Source: Micrasema longulum (lineage: Eukaryota > Arthropoda > Insecta > Trichoptera > Brachycentridae). Taken from it: a DNA stretch of 64,000 nucleotides. The DNA is taken from assembly GCA_022494885.1 (NCBI GenBank), contig JAGVSM010001409.1, forward strand, positions 558,001 to 622,000, written 5' to 3'. Of this stretch, positions 55,210 to 64,000 are shown piece by piece (the stretch's first letter is position 1; each line of letters opens with the position of its first letter). The notes below the pieces were generated by a model. That model worked only from the letters and a program-made list of their open reading frames with translations, was not told the origin of the DNA and made no database searches. The translations under genes were made by a program, and so were the position numbers.

Positions 55210-55400
55210 AAAAGATCGAGTTGTGGTCCTGCGGCTAGTGTCTCGGACTCACGGACCAAAGTTCCGTGGTTCGAATCCACCCCAACTTGATTCCATTTTC
55301 TAATAGTGAGTTATTTACAACTCGTTGAAAATGGCCCTCAAAATTAAATGTTTGGGTAAATCATAAGAACGCAAATATTTTTATTTTTTTAAAAAGTACG
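55210..55400 (+). repeat. SINE-3, best-preserved plus-strand copy
   Basis: A box-like 'tgcggctagtgtctcggac' and B box 'tggttcgaatccacc' are spaced as in a tRNA. The body is 'ttctaatagtgagttattta', 'cgttgaaaatggccctcaaa' and 'aatcataagaacgcaaatat'. Confidence 0.85.
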
Positions 55401-55419
55401 TGTACAAATAATTGTTTTT

Positions 55420-55485
55420 TTTTATCCTTGTCCCTAAATGAGTTTTACCCAAAACTCCCTGGGAATATTAAATAAAATTATGGAT
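55420..55485 (+). repeat. LINE 3' UTR fragment (partner of 33480-33600)
   Basis: 'tgtccctaaatgagttttac' and 'ccctgggaatattaaataaa' match the inverse of 33530-33590. It follows a SINE-3 copy. Confidence 0.55.
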
Positions 55486-56074
55486 AGTATATTTCCAAAA
55501 TAATTAAACAAGCGTTTACTTTAAATGGTTCAATGCAATATTATTTACAATTTTTTAGCAAATTTTACACTTCAAAAATGAAATATAATAATGAAAATTA
55601 TTACTTTATTTCAAACGTCTATTTTATACGAAACTACTTAGTTTCGCATCAGATTAAGGATATTATTAATTTGGTCAGTGTTTGATTTTATCTTTGTTAT
55701 TTATCTTGAGCCTTGAATATTGTTACGTTACCTACAAACGCTTGTTAGAGAGATTATAATAGAAACAGGAAAATATATTACGTGACCTTTGATTGTGTTG
55801 CGTTGTAGGTAACGTAGGGGAAAGTACCCATATTTCAGAAACCATTTTGTTTTCATGATGTAGAAATCAAAATACAAAGCTAATGATTTACGACTTGGCA
55901 TTATCTATTACTTCATTTAATATTGAATTAATTTTTTAAAATTAAACACCCGTGGCAATACAAAAAATAAAATGTTTTTTATTTGCAAAACCTTGCTATT
56001 TTTAGGGTGAAGAGTATAAGTCTTAATTACGGATACAACAGGTGCCCAATTTTAAATACAACGAACTAGTTCAT
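55486..56074. other. No recognised feature
   Basis: A pair of near-inverted phrases, 'acgttacctacaaacgct' (about 55725) and 'gtaggtaacgtaggggaaag' (about 55805), suggests a small foldback, but the arms are too short to define it. Confidence 0.4.
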
Positions 56075-57440
56075 TTTATTTATTTATTATTTTTTTATTA
56101 AAATTTTTATTCCAGTAAAATGGCTATAAAGTGCAGAGCCAATTCTACCATATGAACATATAAACATGAACATAAATATAAATATAAACAAAAATATAAC
56201 AATAAACATAAATATAACAATAAACATAAATATAAAAATAAACATAAATATAAACATAAAATAAAATTTTATATTGCAGCACTTATGGTGGTCTTAACAT
56301 ATCGCGCCATCGCTTGAACAACGGTGATTGGATCCACTCTGCAGTGGCTTGGAGAATTTCGTTATTAGATTTTTTTAGGCGTTCCCATAGGCTCCAGGCT
56401 CTTTGGCGAAGCAGGGCAGCGAAGGTGTTTATTCGTCCAGCTGTAAACATTTCAGAGGCACTGCAGTACCTGGGCAATCCGAATAATTGTCGGTATGAGT
56501 TGTTATACGTGATCCTTAATTTATTCCACGCTCCTTGCGTATAGTTGTTCCAAAGTTCCGCTGTATACATGGACGTCAAATACGAAGTAAATATGATTTT
56601 CTTCACTTCGTTACTGCATTGAAAGAAGCGTCTCGCTAGCATAGAGGCCCTGACATTAATGGCTCTTCTCTGTCTCTTTATGTCCTGATCGTCTTTACAA
56701 TTATCAGTCAGTATGTGCCCTAGATATTTGACTTTTTCAGTTACCATTAAACTGTTGTTGTCTAGGAATACAGGTGGTGATGGGTTCACGAACTCAGAAA
56801 GTGACGTCTTGTGTTTAAATATAAGTACGGCAGATTTTTTTGCATTGTATATCATATTGTGGTCAATTGCATATTTTTCGCAAATATTGAGCAACAATCT
56901 CATACTATTAATAGATGGAGTCAATAATAGCATATCATCTGCATAACTAATATTGTTAGCGCAGACGCCGTTAACATGACATCCGACTTTGGATAAATTA
57001 AGAAGCACGGTGAGATCATCCATATATAAATTAAAAAGTGCCGGAGACAGACAACCTCCTTGTTGGACTCCACATTTCAAATAAAAAGGCGAAGATGTAG
57101 CATCTCCCCATTTTACAATATTTTCCTGTTGTGTGTGCCAGGCTGCCAACGTATTAATAATACAAGATGGAATTCCTTTCTTCTCCATTTTATTCCATAA
57201 TATTTTATGATTTACGCGGTCAAATGCTTTACTCAAATCCAGAAAGCATGCATATGTATTTGTTTTTCTTGATTTATAGTAGGCCACTGTTTGTTTTAAG
57301 GCAAATATTGCCATATCTGTTGACAAAGCTGCTTTAAATCCGAATTGGTTTCCGCAAGTATTTAATTTCTCCGAAATAATTCTTAACACCAATTTTTCGA
57401 AGATTCTGGATATCATGGATATCATAAAAAACAACACCAT
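56075..57440 (-). pseudogene. LINE reverse transcriptase, longest copy (5'-truncated)
   Basis: The 387-codon frame 57446-56283 contains most of the reverse transcriptase domain. 'ACFLDLSKAFDRVNHKILWN' carries the first catalytic Asp, 'GVQQGGCLSPALFNLYMDDL' is the palm/finger block, and 'NISYADDMLLLTPS' carries the catalytic YADD. 'KVKYLGHILTDNCKDDQDIK' is the thumb start, followed by 'LFGLPRYCSASEMF' and a C-terminus ending 'SPLFKRWRDMLRPP'. The catalytic residues are intact and there is no internal stop. The protein begins at 'ISRIFEKLV', where a SINE-1 copy starts at 57445, so the endonuclease and finger part are lost. The 3' UTR holds a (TATATTTATGTTTAT)n-type minisatellite and an A-rich tail at 56075-56125. 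Clade is probably CR1/L2-like (uncertain). Confidence 0.9.
56150..56275 (-). repeat. Minisatellite of 'aacataaatata' units
   Basis: Irregular repeats of 'aataaacataaatataa' on the plus strand. They lie in the 3' UTR of the LINE at 56283-57446. Confidence 0.85.
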
Positions 57441-57444
57441 CATC

Positions 57445-57668
57445 ATTCCTTATCTGTACACCAATCGCAGCGTATCTTGATCATTTTTGTTACATGAAAG
57501 TAAGAAAATCAGTCTTGTGCTTCAGATACCAGTCCAGGGACTATGAAATATTCTAGTGTGAAAATCCCTTTAAATAAATATTTCTTATAGACCATGTCGG
57601 GAATCAAACCCGAGACCTCTTGCATGGTAGGCAAACGCAATGACTACTACACCACGAGATCAACGAGT
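57445..57668 (-). repeat. SINE-1, full-length minus-strand copy
   Basis: The minus strand has A box-like 'tggtgtagtagtcattgcg', B box 'gggtttgattccc', body '…agtccctggactggtatctg…gatcaagatacgctgcgatt' and the tail 'ggaatgatgatgg' abutting the LINE at 57440. Confidence 0.85.
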
Positions 57669-58110
57669 TAAAAAAAATAGCCAATGAGAAAAACATTATT
57701 AAAATCTTTTAATCCACATATTCCGAGCAAATAAATTTGGCTCTCTAGTTAAATCCTGTACGCTTTTCGTGACACCACTTAAAACATTTACTGCACTTAA
57801 CTCTAAATTCCTTACGTGTATTTTTCTAACATAATTCTGGTACACCATACGTGCCAGAATTGCATTTAATGGCATCTTCAGGATCTTCAAAATTGCATTT
57901 CAATTCATTAGACAGAATTATATTTTATTATATATTTCAAATAATAGAATATTTTCTTAAAGTACACCGCTGCCAACACATGTTTCAATAATTTGTCTTA
58001 CTCTGTTCCATTGCAATATTGCGTATTGTATCTTTTTCAACTTATTTTTAAACGTACCTACACTTAAGATAATATTTAGTTTTATATAAATCACCCTTAC
58101 ATTGTATAAT
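57669..58110. other. No recognised feature
   Basis: The 63-codon minus frame at 57699-57890 has no family resemblance. This region may be the body of the Penelope-like element whose end starts at 58116. Confidence 0.4.
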
Positions 58111-58115
58111 ATTCA

Positions 58116-58157
58116 CCAGTCTGAAGATGCCCATTAGAGGGTGAAAGCGCTAATTGG
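58116..58157 (+). ncRNA. Hammerhead-ribozyme-like motif in a Penelope-like repeat, copy 2
   Basis: Same layout as 207-248: CCAGT (58116-58120), CTGAAGA (58121-58127), GAAA (58143-58146), AGCGCT (58146-58151), A (58152) and ATTGG (58153-58157). The core is fully conserved between the two copies although the immediate upstream sequence differs. Confidence 0.5.
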
Positions 58158-58275
58158 TCAAAATAAATAAGTGGAAGTGTACCAAGTATTTTTTAAATTA
58201 ATAACTTATATTCAAATATAAGTTATTACATCATTACACTGGAATTCCATCAAGAATTGTCAATAAATAATTTAA
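58158..58275 (+). repeat. Penelope-like repeat flank shared with 249-365
   Basis: Nearly identical to 249-365, including the TAACTTATAT hairpin, and ends at the same 'aataatttaaat'. Confidence 0.55.
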
Positions 58276-60459
58276 ATGAAATATATAAACATAATTGAAA
58301 TGATAATTGAGATATGTTTTCTAGAAACTCACTCAATACTTTAAAGAAATATAAGAAATAGGAGCAATAAATCATATGCCAAATAATAGAACGTACAAAA
58401 TTAAATTAAATAAAAAACACAAAAATACATAATAAAAAAAAACATAAAATATCAAGACATTGAAAAAAACATAAAAGATGTAATACATAATAATTACATA
58501 TTCTACCATCTACCATATACATGTGTTACTATTATTACTTTATTTAATTATTTTGTATTTATTTTTACTATCAATTAATTTATTGAGTTTTTGTACTGAC
58601 ATTTCTTGGTGGAACTGCATTTTAATTATAATAATAAAAATACGTATATAGTTTTATTCCACTTTTATTTATAAATTTTTACCAGAGTCCGCAAAATTAA
58701 AAATTAATTAATTACCGAATTGAATTATAAAATTACTGTAAAATATTAATTATTACATATTGCCATGTATTATTAAATAACTTTTCGGCATTTCATTTCT
58801 TGACAAGTATAAATTTTTGTTATTTATATTTTTTTATTATTATTTTGTACATTGTTTTGATTAGGTTGTATGTTGTTTAATATGTTTATAAATGTTTTTG
58901 ATTTATATGTAGAAGAGTCCCGACTTAACACGGAATTTTCTAACAAGTCGGGACATAAAAAAATATAATTGTGCTATGATAAAATTTCGTATTGTGTGCA
59001 TTAAATAAATAAAAGTTATCACGCTATCCGAATTTGACACACTATAGGAAATATGAGTACTTTCCTCTATATAAATTTAGGATGAGTGTATCTCTTCTAT
59101 TCCCGGAACGACAATCTATACTCTGAATATTCAGCTTAACGCGTAACTGTCCACTTTAAATATAATTCCCAACCCAACTGCTCTTCATACAACAATTTTT
59201 TTCCACCCGTTCTATATTTTCCTTCGCTGACCTTTATTGAAAGTGTATTTTTTAAATTGAAAAACAATTTTTCTTCCTTGCGGTGTCCCGTGCCGAGGGA
59301 AACATTAGATATAATTTTGAAACAAGCCCTTAATTCATATTAAACAAATAAATACTTTTTTTTCCTATTTTATTTATTCATATTTTTCTCTTACAAACTA
59401 TAATAAATAATAAAAATAATGTGACTTCACTGGGGTTACCCGTGCCGAGGACATAACAATATACTTTTGAAATGTCTTTACATTAGAGAATAAACAAAGA
59501 AGACTAACTTAATAAACAGAGATAATTAACAAAATACTCAGTTTTAAAAACTAGGTATATATGTACATCTATATTATTTATATTACAAAATGCACAATGA
59601 AAATAACAAAAACCTAACATAAGCTATACACTTGTGGAGTGATTGATTCAATATTGTTTTGGGCGAATGAGACAATCCATTTTACTTCTACCTAGCTCCA
59701 CTATCCATTTTTTATAGCCCTTTAAAACATTTTCTCGTTACTAATTGTTTTAATAGAGAGTGGAAGTAGGTTATAGATTTTAATTGATTAATTCTCAAAA
59801 TCCTTTTGTCCGAAAGTGATTTAAAATTAGGGTACTATTTGCAAACCCGGCAAAATCCATCTTTCTTTATTTTGAGCAAATCACAAAAAAAACTGATACA
59901 ATTCTTAACATCAACTTTTGTTTTAAACTTCATTTTTTAATTACAATCAGTAAATATTTTATACGTAAACAGTGATGACCTAAGCATGATTATGTCAAGA
60001 AACAAAAGTGAAACAATAAATTTTATTTTATTCATTCCAACTTTGCAATACTCAAGTAGAGGTTGCCATGTTTGCAACAAACCCGATAATTTAAAAGTCA
60101 AGTTCTTACAAATAAAGCCGTATTTTTAAGTGACAATGTTATAAATATTGTAAAAAATTGTATTCGGAATAAGTTTCAATTAATATCTCACTTTTTTTAG
60201 ATTTTGCCGGGTTTGCAAGCAGTACCCTCGTATGTCACACTACAAATAATGAAAACGTAGTGTGAGTACTTGTTGTATTTATGGCCAATGAGAGTAGGTT
60301 GTATTATTTAATTGAGAAGCAGACCAATCCTCTTTAATCGAAATTCGTGATAATTTCAAATGTATTTTTGTTGCATTTGGGAGAAATTTATTTAAAAAGA
60401 AAAAGGATATTTAATTTCTATTTGTAACGTATTAATTCATATTTATCATTTTTTCCCTA
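58276..60459. other. AT-rich sequence with minor repeats
   Basis: No gene was found. Two diverged copies of a unit with 'cccgtgccgagg' lie at about 59284-59360 and 59430-59505 (about 147 bp apart). A perfect hairpin is listed separately. Confidence 0.5.
58917..58954. repeat. Perfect 10-bp hairpin
   Basis: GTCCCGACTT and its exact inverse around an 18-nt loop. It may be part of a retroelement 3' UTR, since 'attaaataaataaaag' follows about 50 bp later. Confidence 0.8.
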
Positions 60460-60504
60460 TCCGCACCCGTGGTGCATAGGGCATTGCATTGGTACTCCAT
60501 TTGC

Positions 60505-60890
60505 AGCGTATTTTATACATTTGATACATAATGACAATATCAGTCTCACGCTTCAGATTCACTCCAGCTTAAATCGGTAGTCAGATGGCAGAAGGAACCA
60601 TCTGTAATTTTCAAAAATGTTCAGGAGAGCTGAAATACGACTCAATTTCAAGACTTTAATCTCCAAAATCAAATATTTTAGTATGGAGTTTCAATAATAA
60701 GTTACCATTCTAAATTATGCTGTTTTTTATTTTTTTATACTATGTGTATTTACTGAAATATTGATTAAAACTTTTGAAAACTAAAAAACAGAAAAAAAAT
60801 ACATATGGTCCCTTCTGCCATCTGACTACCGAAATAAACACAGCTTTAAATAAATATTCCATGTCGGTCCTGCCGAGAATCGAATACATC
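60505..60890 (-). repeat. SINE-1 copy split by a MITE
   Basis: 60515-60565 ('atatcagtctcacgcttcag' then 'attcactcca') and 60835-60890 ('aaataaatattccatgtcgg' then 'tcctgccgagaatcgaa') are consecutive parts of a minus-strand SINE-1, interrupted by the element at 60574-60832. Confidence 0.65.
60574..60832. mobile_element. MITE with 30-bp inverted repeats inserted in a SINE
   Basis: TCGGTAGTCAGATGGCAGAA(GG) at the left is exactly inverted at the right (…CCTTCTGCCATCTGACTACCGA). The interior is AT-rich and non-coding (about 200 bp). Similar 'agcttaaa' and 'agctttaaa' near the borders hint at a duplicated target. Confidence 0.75.
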
Positions 60891-61341
60891 AAATAAATGA
60901 ATTATGTGGAACGTGGCGTAGGTATTCACTTATAATATATTGCGGTAAAAGTGAAATTTTTTTTTTCTTTTCGCCCCGATTCCAAATAGTAAGAAACATA
61001 TATTTAAGTTCTTGTATGATAAGGTAATGGAAAATAATTAAAAGTTTCTTGTTCATTGAAATGAGTTTTTGTTGCGAAATAAATACCCAACGTTGAATAA
61101 ACAATTATGCTCCTGCCCGTAGGCAATTTGCATTACTTTGATAAATTAAAAAAACAGAGCGTTGTTAGGTGAACGTAGGTATATTAAGGTGACTCTAAAC
61201 GAAAACATGAAACTAATTATTTATAGATGGCGCTTTTATCATTTTTAAAAAACAACTCATCTTATTTTTTGTTTTGTACACCATTTTGTGAAAAGGACCT
61301 AAGTTATATTGTTATGGTATTTGTTATAAATATATTTGTTA

Positions 61342-61700
61342 GAGACTCCAAATAATACAAAACAAAGCGATGCGGGTAATATTAAGATGTGGGAGACGAA
61401 CAAAAGTTAAGAAAATGATTCAACTTCTAGATATCATGACAATTGATCAAATAATCAAATTCAATGTTGCTAATGAAATAAACAAAATTATTAAAGGAAT
61501 AGTTCCGAGATATTTTCAAATAAACTAAAAAATAATGAGTTCTTTCATAAGTATGCAACAAGAGGATCTAAAATATAAGACTGGAAAAGAAATCAAAAGC
61601 AATGTCCCAGAACTGCCTTATGTACAAGGGAATACAATTATTTGAGGAAATGCCAGAAATATGTGTAATAAATAATGTAAATACTATATTTTAAATTAAA
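61342..61700 (+). pseudogene. LINE C-terminal fragment
   Basis: The frame from about 61347 reads 'RLQIIQNKAMRVILRCGRRT', 'KVKKMIQLLDIMTIDQIIKF' and 'NVANEINKIIKGIVPRYFQI', then a stop at about 61526. Beyond it, in other frames, 'NNEFFHKYATRGSK' and 'KSKAMSQNCLMYKGIQLFEE' continue the same protein. The LQ-x-IQNKAxR block is characteristic of jockey/CR1-like LINE C-termini. Frameshifts make it dead. Confidence 0.75.
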
Positions 61701-61803
61701 TGTAAAAAGTATATATGTGAAAAATATTAGGTAATATATAGTGTAAATAGTGAATATAATTAATGAAAATGTACATATGAAACAGTGAATAGTATAAATT
61801 AGT

Positions 61804-62155
61804 ATCAACAATATTTTGAGTTTGTCCAAATTTTTGGAGACAAGGAGAAGAAGTATAGAAATTGAAAAAATAACATTTTCAGGCGTTGCCTAGTATGCAG
61901 GTGAAATAATTCAATTAGATAAATCTCACCTGCATAAATAAAGGTTTCAGCTCTTTAACTTCACAAACACCAACAGATGAAAGAACTGAAGGAATATAGA
62001 TGTTCAAATATAGGCAGAATGGTGAATGTTACACAGTGTGTAAAGTGGCCACTTAAACCAGCCATTGACAGGTCATAAGCCCTGTAGATGCCTAGACTTC
62101 TATATTACCTTTTCTTCAATGTTCTTCATCTCTGTTGTAATATGTTAATAAATTA
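61804..62155 (+). repeat. Family A repeat inside a TTAA-flanked element
   Basis: Head 'caacaatattttgagtttgt' joins straight to the core (no left arm) and ends 'ctctgttgtaatatgttaat'. Low divergence from 8683-9295 suggests a young copy. Confidence 0.8.
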
Positions 62156-62430
62156 GTATTTTAAGTGTATAATAGTGATAAATAATGTTAGAATAAATAC
62201 AGATGTAAATATTGTGTTGTAAATATATATTAGACTATGTTAATCATATAACTAAATAAAATAAATAATAATAAAAATAATAATAATCAATAAAGTGTAA
62301 AGTTTCCGCAAACTAAATTTTGTAAAATTTCTATTGAAAATAAACGTAAAAATGGCATTTTTCAATAAAACATGATAAATGTGCCATCTATGTATAATTA
62401 GTTTCGTATTTTCGTTTAGAATCACCTTAA

Positions 62431-63214
62431 CGCGTAATGTTTTTAAAGGTTTTTTTTCGTACTTTTTCCAATGCTTACTATCTTTCAGTTACATTTTTTC
62501 TTATTATTATTTTTACAAAATAAATTTGAATATTGACAAGGTTTACAAAAAAATATATGCAAATATAACACATCCACACTTAATTTTTTTATTTGCGGAT
62601 GTAGCCACTCCACTGGCCCAAAGCCATGTCCCCGAGTGTCTCTGTATTATTTATTTTATACACAAGAGTACTTTCGCATCGACTGCTATTATAGTTTAAT
62701 ATAAAAAAATAAGAAGTAATCAGATTTTTTTTTTTAACAAAATGCATACATACAATGAAAAGAGAAAAGACCTACAATAAATATAAATTATACTCTTATA
62801 TATGAGATATACTTCTCAGTTTCCTTTCTAGTTCTTTAAGTTATCCATTTATGGACTAGAGTTTTTAAAGCACACTTACTATTTATTACAATCATATCAA
62901 AATAATAACACAATCGTTAGAACATTTAAAAAAAGAGCTTTGTCTTTATAAAAGTACTTATGTACCTAAGTTTTGTCCTAAGTACCTAAGTAGTAATTAT
63001 ATTTTAGTTATATTGAATTTTTAATCAGAAATACCGTATAAAATGATCGCTTTTATCTAATGTTTTTGTTTATTTTTTAAATGGCACAATTCTGAAAGAT
63101 TGGTGTTTAGAAATGACATAAAAGTATGATTTTTTTACTTTTCATCGGACTACAGTTTTATATTTAAGTAAAGGAATCAAAGGACAAATCAGAACATGAC
63201 CTAAAAAATTACGT
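62431..63214. other. No recognised feature
   Basis: The 106-codon plus frame at 62379-62699 crosses the end of the 61188-62426 element and is aromatic-rich low-complexity sequence, so it is not supported as a gene. Confidence 0.5.
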
Positions 63215-63224
63215 CAGCGTGTGG

Positions 63225-63330
63225 TAACATCATTCAGTTCAATTCAGTTCTCGCTGTCCTGTATTATACACCATGTAATAAAGACATCAAAATAATGTCT
63301 TCTATCATCTTCAATTGGTATAAGAGCTCC
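63225..63330 (+). mobile_element. LTR-end and primer-binding-site-like sequence (tentative)
   Basis: 'cattcagttcaattcagttc' resembles an LTR initiator region, 'gtaataaagac' a poly(A) site, and 'attggtataagagctcc' a primer-binding site of the initiator-Met type (TGGTATCAGAGC) with one difference. No gag or pol follows within the window. Confidence 0.3.
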
Positions 63331-63439
63331 CCTAACAACAAATAACAAAATCCTACAAATGTAATTCTGGATTATTTTTTTTCGATGGTAACTTTCTGGT
63401 AAAAAAGAAGGAGATCAAATAGAGATTAATCCACTTTAT

Positions 63440-63625
63440 CGTTGATTACATCATTTGCTTAAGGTGCCCGAGATCCCGGGTCTGATTACCGGCAATATCG
63501 ATAGGAAATATGTACAGTGATTTTAATATACTCTAGATTTGAAGCGAAAAGCTAATCATCTTGCTTTTGTGTATCAAATGAGCAAAATACGCTTCAGTTG
63601 GATTATCAATAGAGTGCCATTATTA
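63440..63625 (+). repeat. SINE-1, degenerate plus-strand copy
   Basis: B box-like 'cccgggtctgattaccgg' is followed by 'tttgaagcgaaaagctaatc' and 'aaatgagcaaaatacgcttc', parallel to the SINE-1 body. Confidence 0.6.
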
Positions 63626-64000
63626 TCTTATATTTTGATTTGTTGATTGGCATAATGTACATCATATTTTCTTTAGATGTACCAACTTTTTATTTTTTTT
63701 GTCAGTTACTTCTATGTGGATTTTCTCACATAAAAGTCTACACTTTCAAGTTTAAATCTTCGTGAAACTAAATGTACATTTTTTTTTTTTTAAGTGTTGA
63801 GCGTTAGCGAATATGACATATTTATAATATTTGAATGAACCTTTCTGAAACTTCTAGACGTAGGTTTGGCAGTGCAGATGATGAAACACCCATACACATG
63901 TGAATGTGATGCTTTTTTTAATATCACAAAAGAAGCCTTATTTTCGGGAGATTACGGGTTGAACCCGAGAATGTGAGATGTGAAAACATTTGCCTTTTAC
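63626..64000. other. No recognised feature
   Basis: AT-rich to the end of the window. Confidence 0.5.

Larger units (their letters stand above)
61188..62426 (+). mobile_element. 1.24-kb TTAA-flanked element with 56-bp inverted repeats
   Basis: TTAA at 61184-61187 and 62427-62430 flanks ends GGTGACTCTAAACGAAAA… and the inverse of GGTGATTCTAAACGAAAA…, similar over about 56 bp including 'aaactaattat…atagatgg'. TTAA duplications occur in piggyBac and some Sola elements. No transposase is present. The interior holds a plus-strand LINE fragment and a young family A copy, so it has been used as a landing site. Confidence 0.7.

Noticed and set aside
55215..55285. Possible tRNA gene
   Set aside because: A and B boxes are good, but the same head with the same non-tRNA body occurs in at least five other places, so it is a SINE.
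62379..62699. 106-codon plus-strand frame
   Set aside because: It crosses the border of the TTAA-flanked element and is aromatic-rich noise.

Overview
This is a strongly A+T-rich eukaryotic window that is almost certainly from an insect and probably from a moth or butterfly (Lepidoptera). The animal assignment rests on an orcokinin neuropeptide exon at 24097-24331. The Lepidoptera assignment rests on the repeat content: tRNA-derived SINEs with recognisable A and B boxes, RTE-type LINE tails containing the 'RWFGHVERM...GRPRKTW' block, the 'cactgctgaacataagcctc' LINE tail near 25683, and Helitron/RTE-like remnants ending in 'gccgcgggtac' (11430) and 'tgtcgggtccgctagt' (32651). There are no operons, Shine-Dalgarno sites, CRISPR arrays or bacterial genes.

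Only one segment looks like a host protein-coding gene. It is the last coding exon of an orcokinin precursor on the minus strand, with a good splice acceptor, dibasic-flanked NFDEID peptides, a stop codon and a plausible poly(A) signal about 420 bp downstream. Upstream exons, including the signal-peptide exon, would lie at higher coordinates and were not found.

The rest is a graveyard of transposable elements. From 1 to 10 kb there are a Penelope-like hammerhead motif (207-248), two broken LINE 3' ends, an identical 143-bp direct duplication (1496-1638 and 2143-2285), SINEs, an LTR-like segment and a nested palindrome (8491-9394). From 10 to 24 kb there are LINE C-terminal fragments, a 0.8-kb TA-flanked MITE (11691-12481), a TTA-flanked Harbinger-like element (19855-20283) and a TATA-flanked foldback MITE (20326-20658). 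From 24 to 45 kb come the orcokinin exon, a TTAA-flanked piggyBac remnant (28679-29100), several LINE and SINE pieces, the second MITE copy in inverted orientation (40369-41164) and a mariner transposase remnant (42755-43047). From 45 to 64 kb there are two large foldback elements (45538-46400 and 49951-51795), a second TTA-flanked element (46994-48345), the longest reverse transcriptase fragment (56283-57446), the second Penelope-like hammerhead (58116-58157), a MITE inserted into a SINE (60574-60832) and a TTAA-flanked 1.24-kb element carrying a LINE piece and another MITE (61188-62426).

One short repeat ('family A') occurs in nine or more copies across the window, and long inverted repeats are unusually dense. 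The most noteworthy items are the orcokinin exon with atypical peptides, hammerhead-ribozyme-like motifs in Penelope-like repeats, and several undescribed-looking foldback elements with intact target-site duplications. All repeat identifications were made by eye, without database searches.
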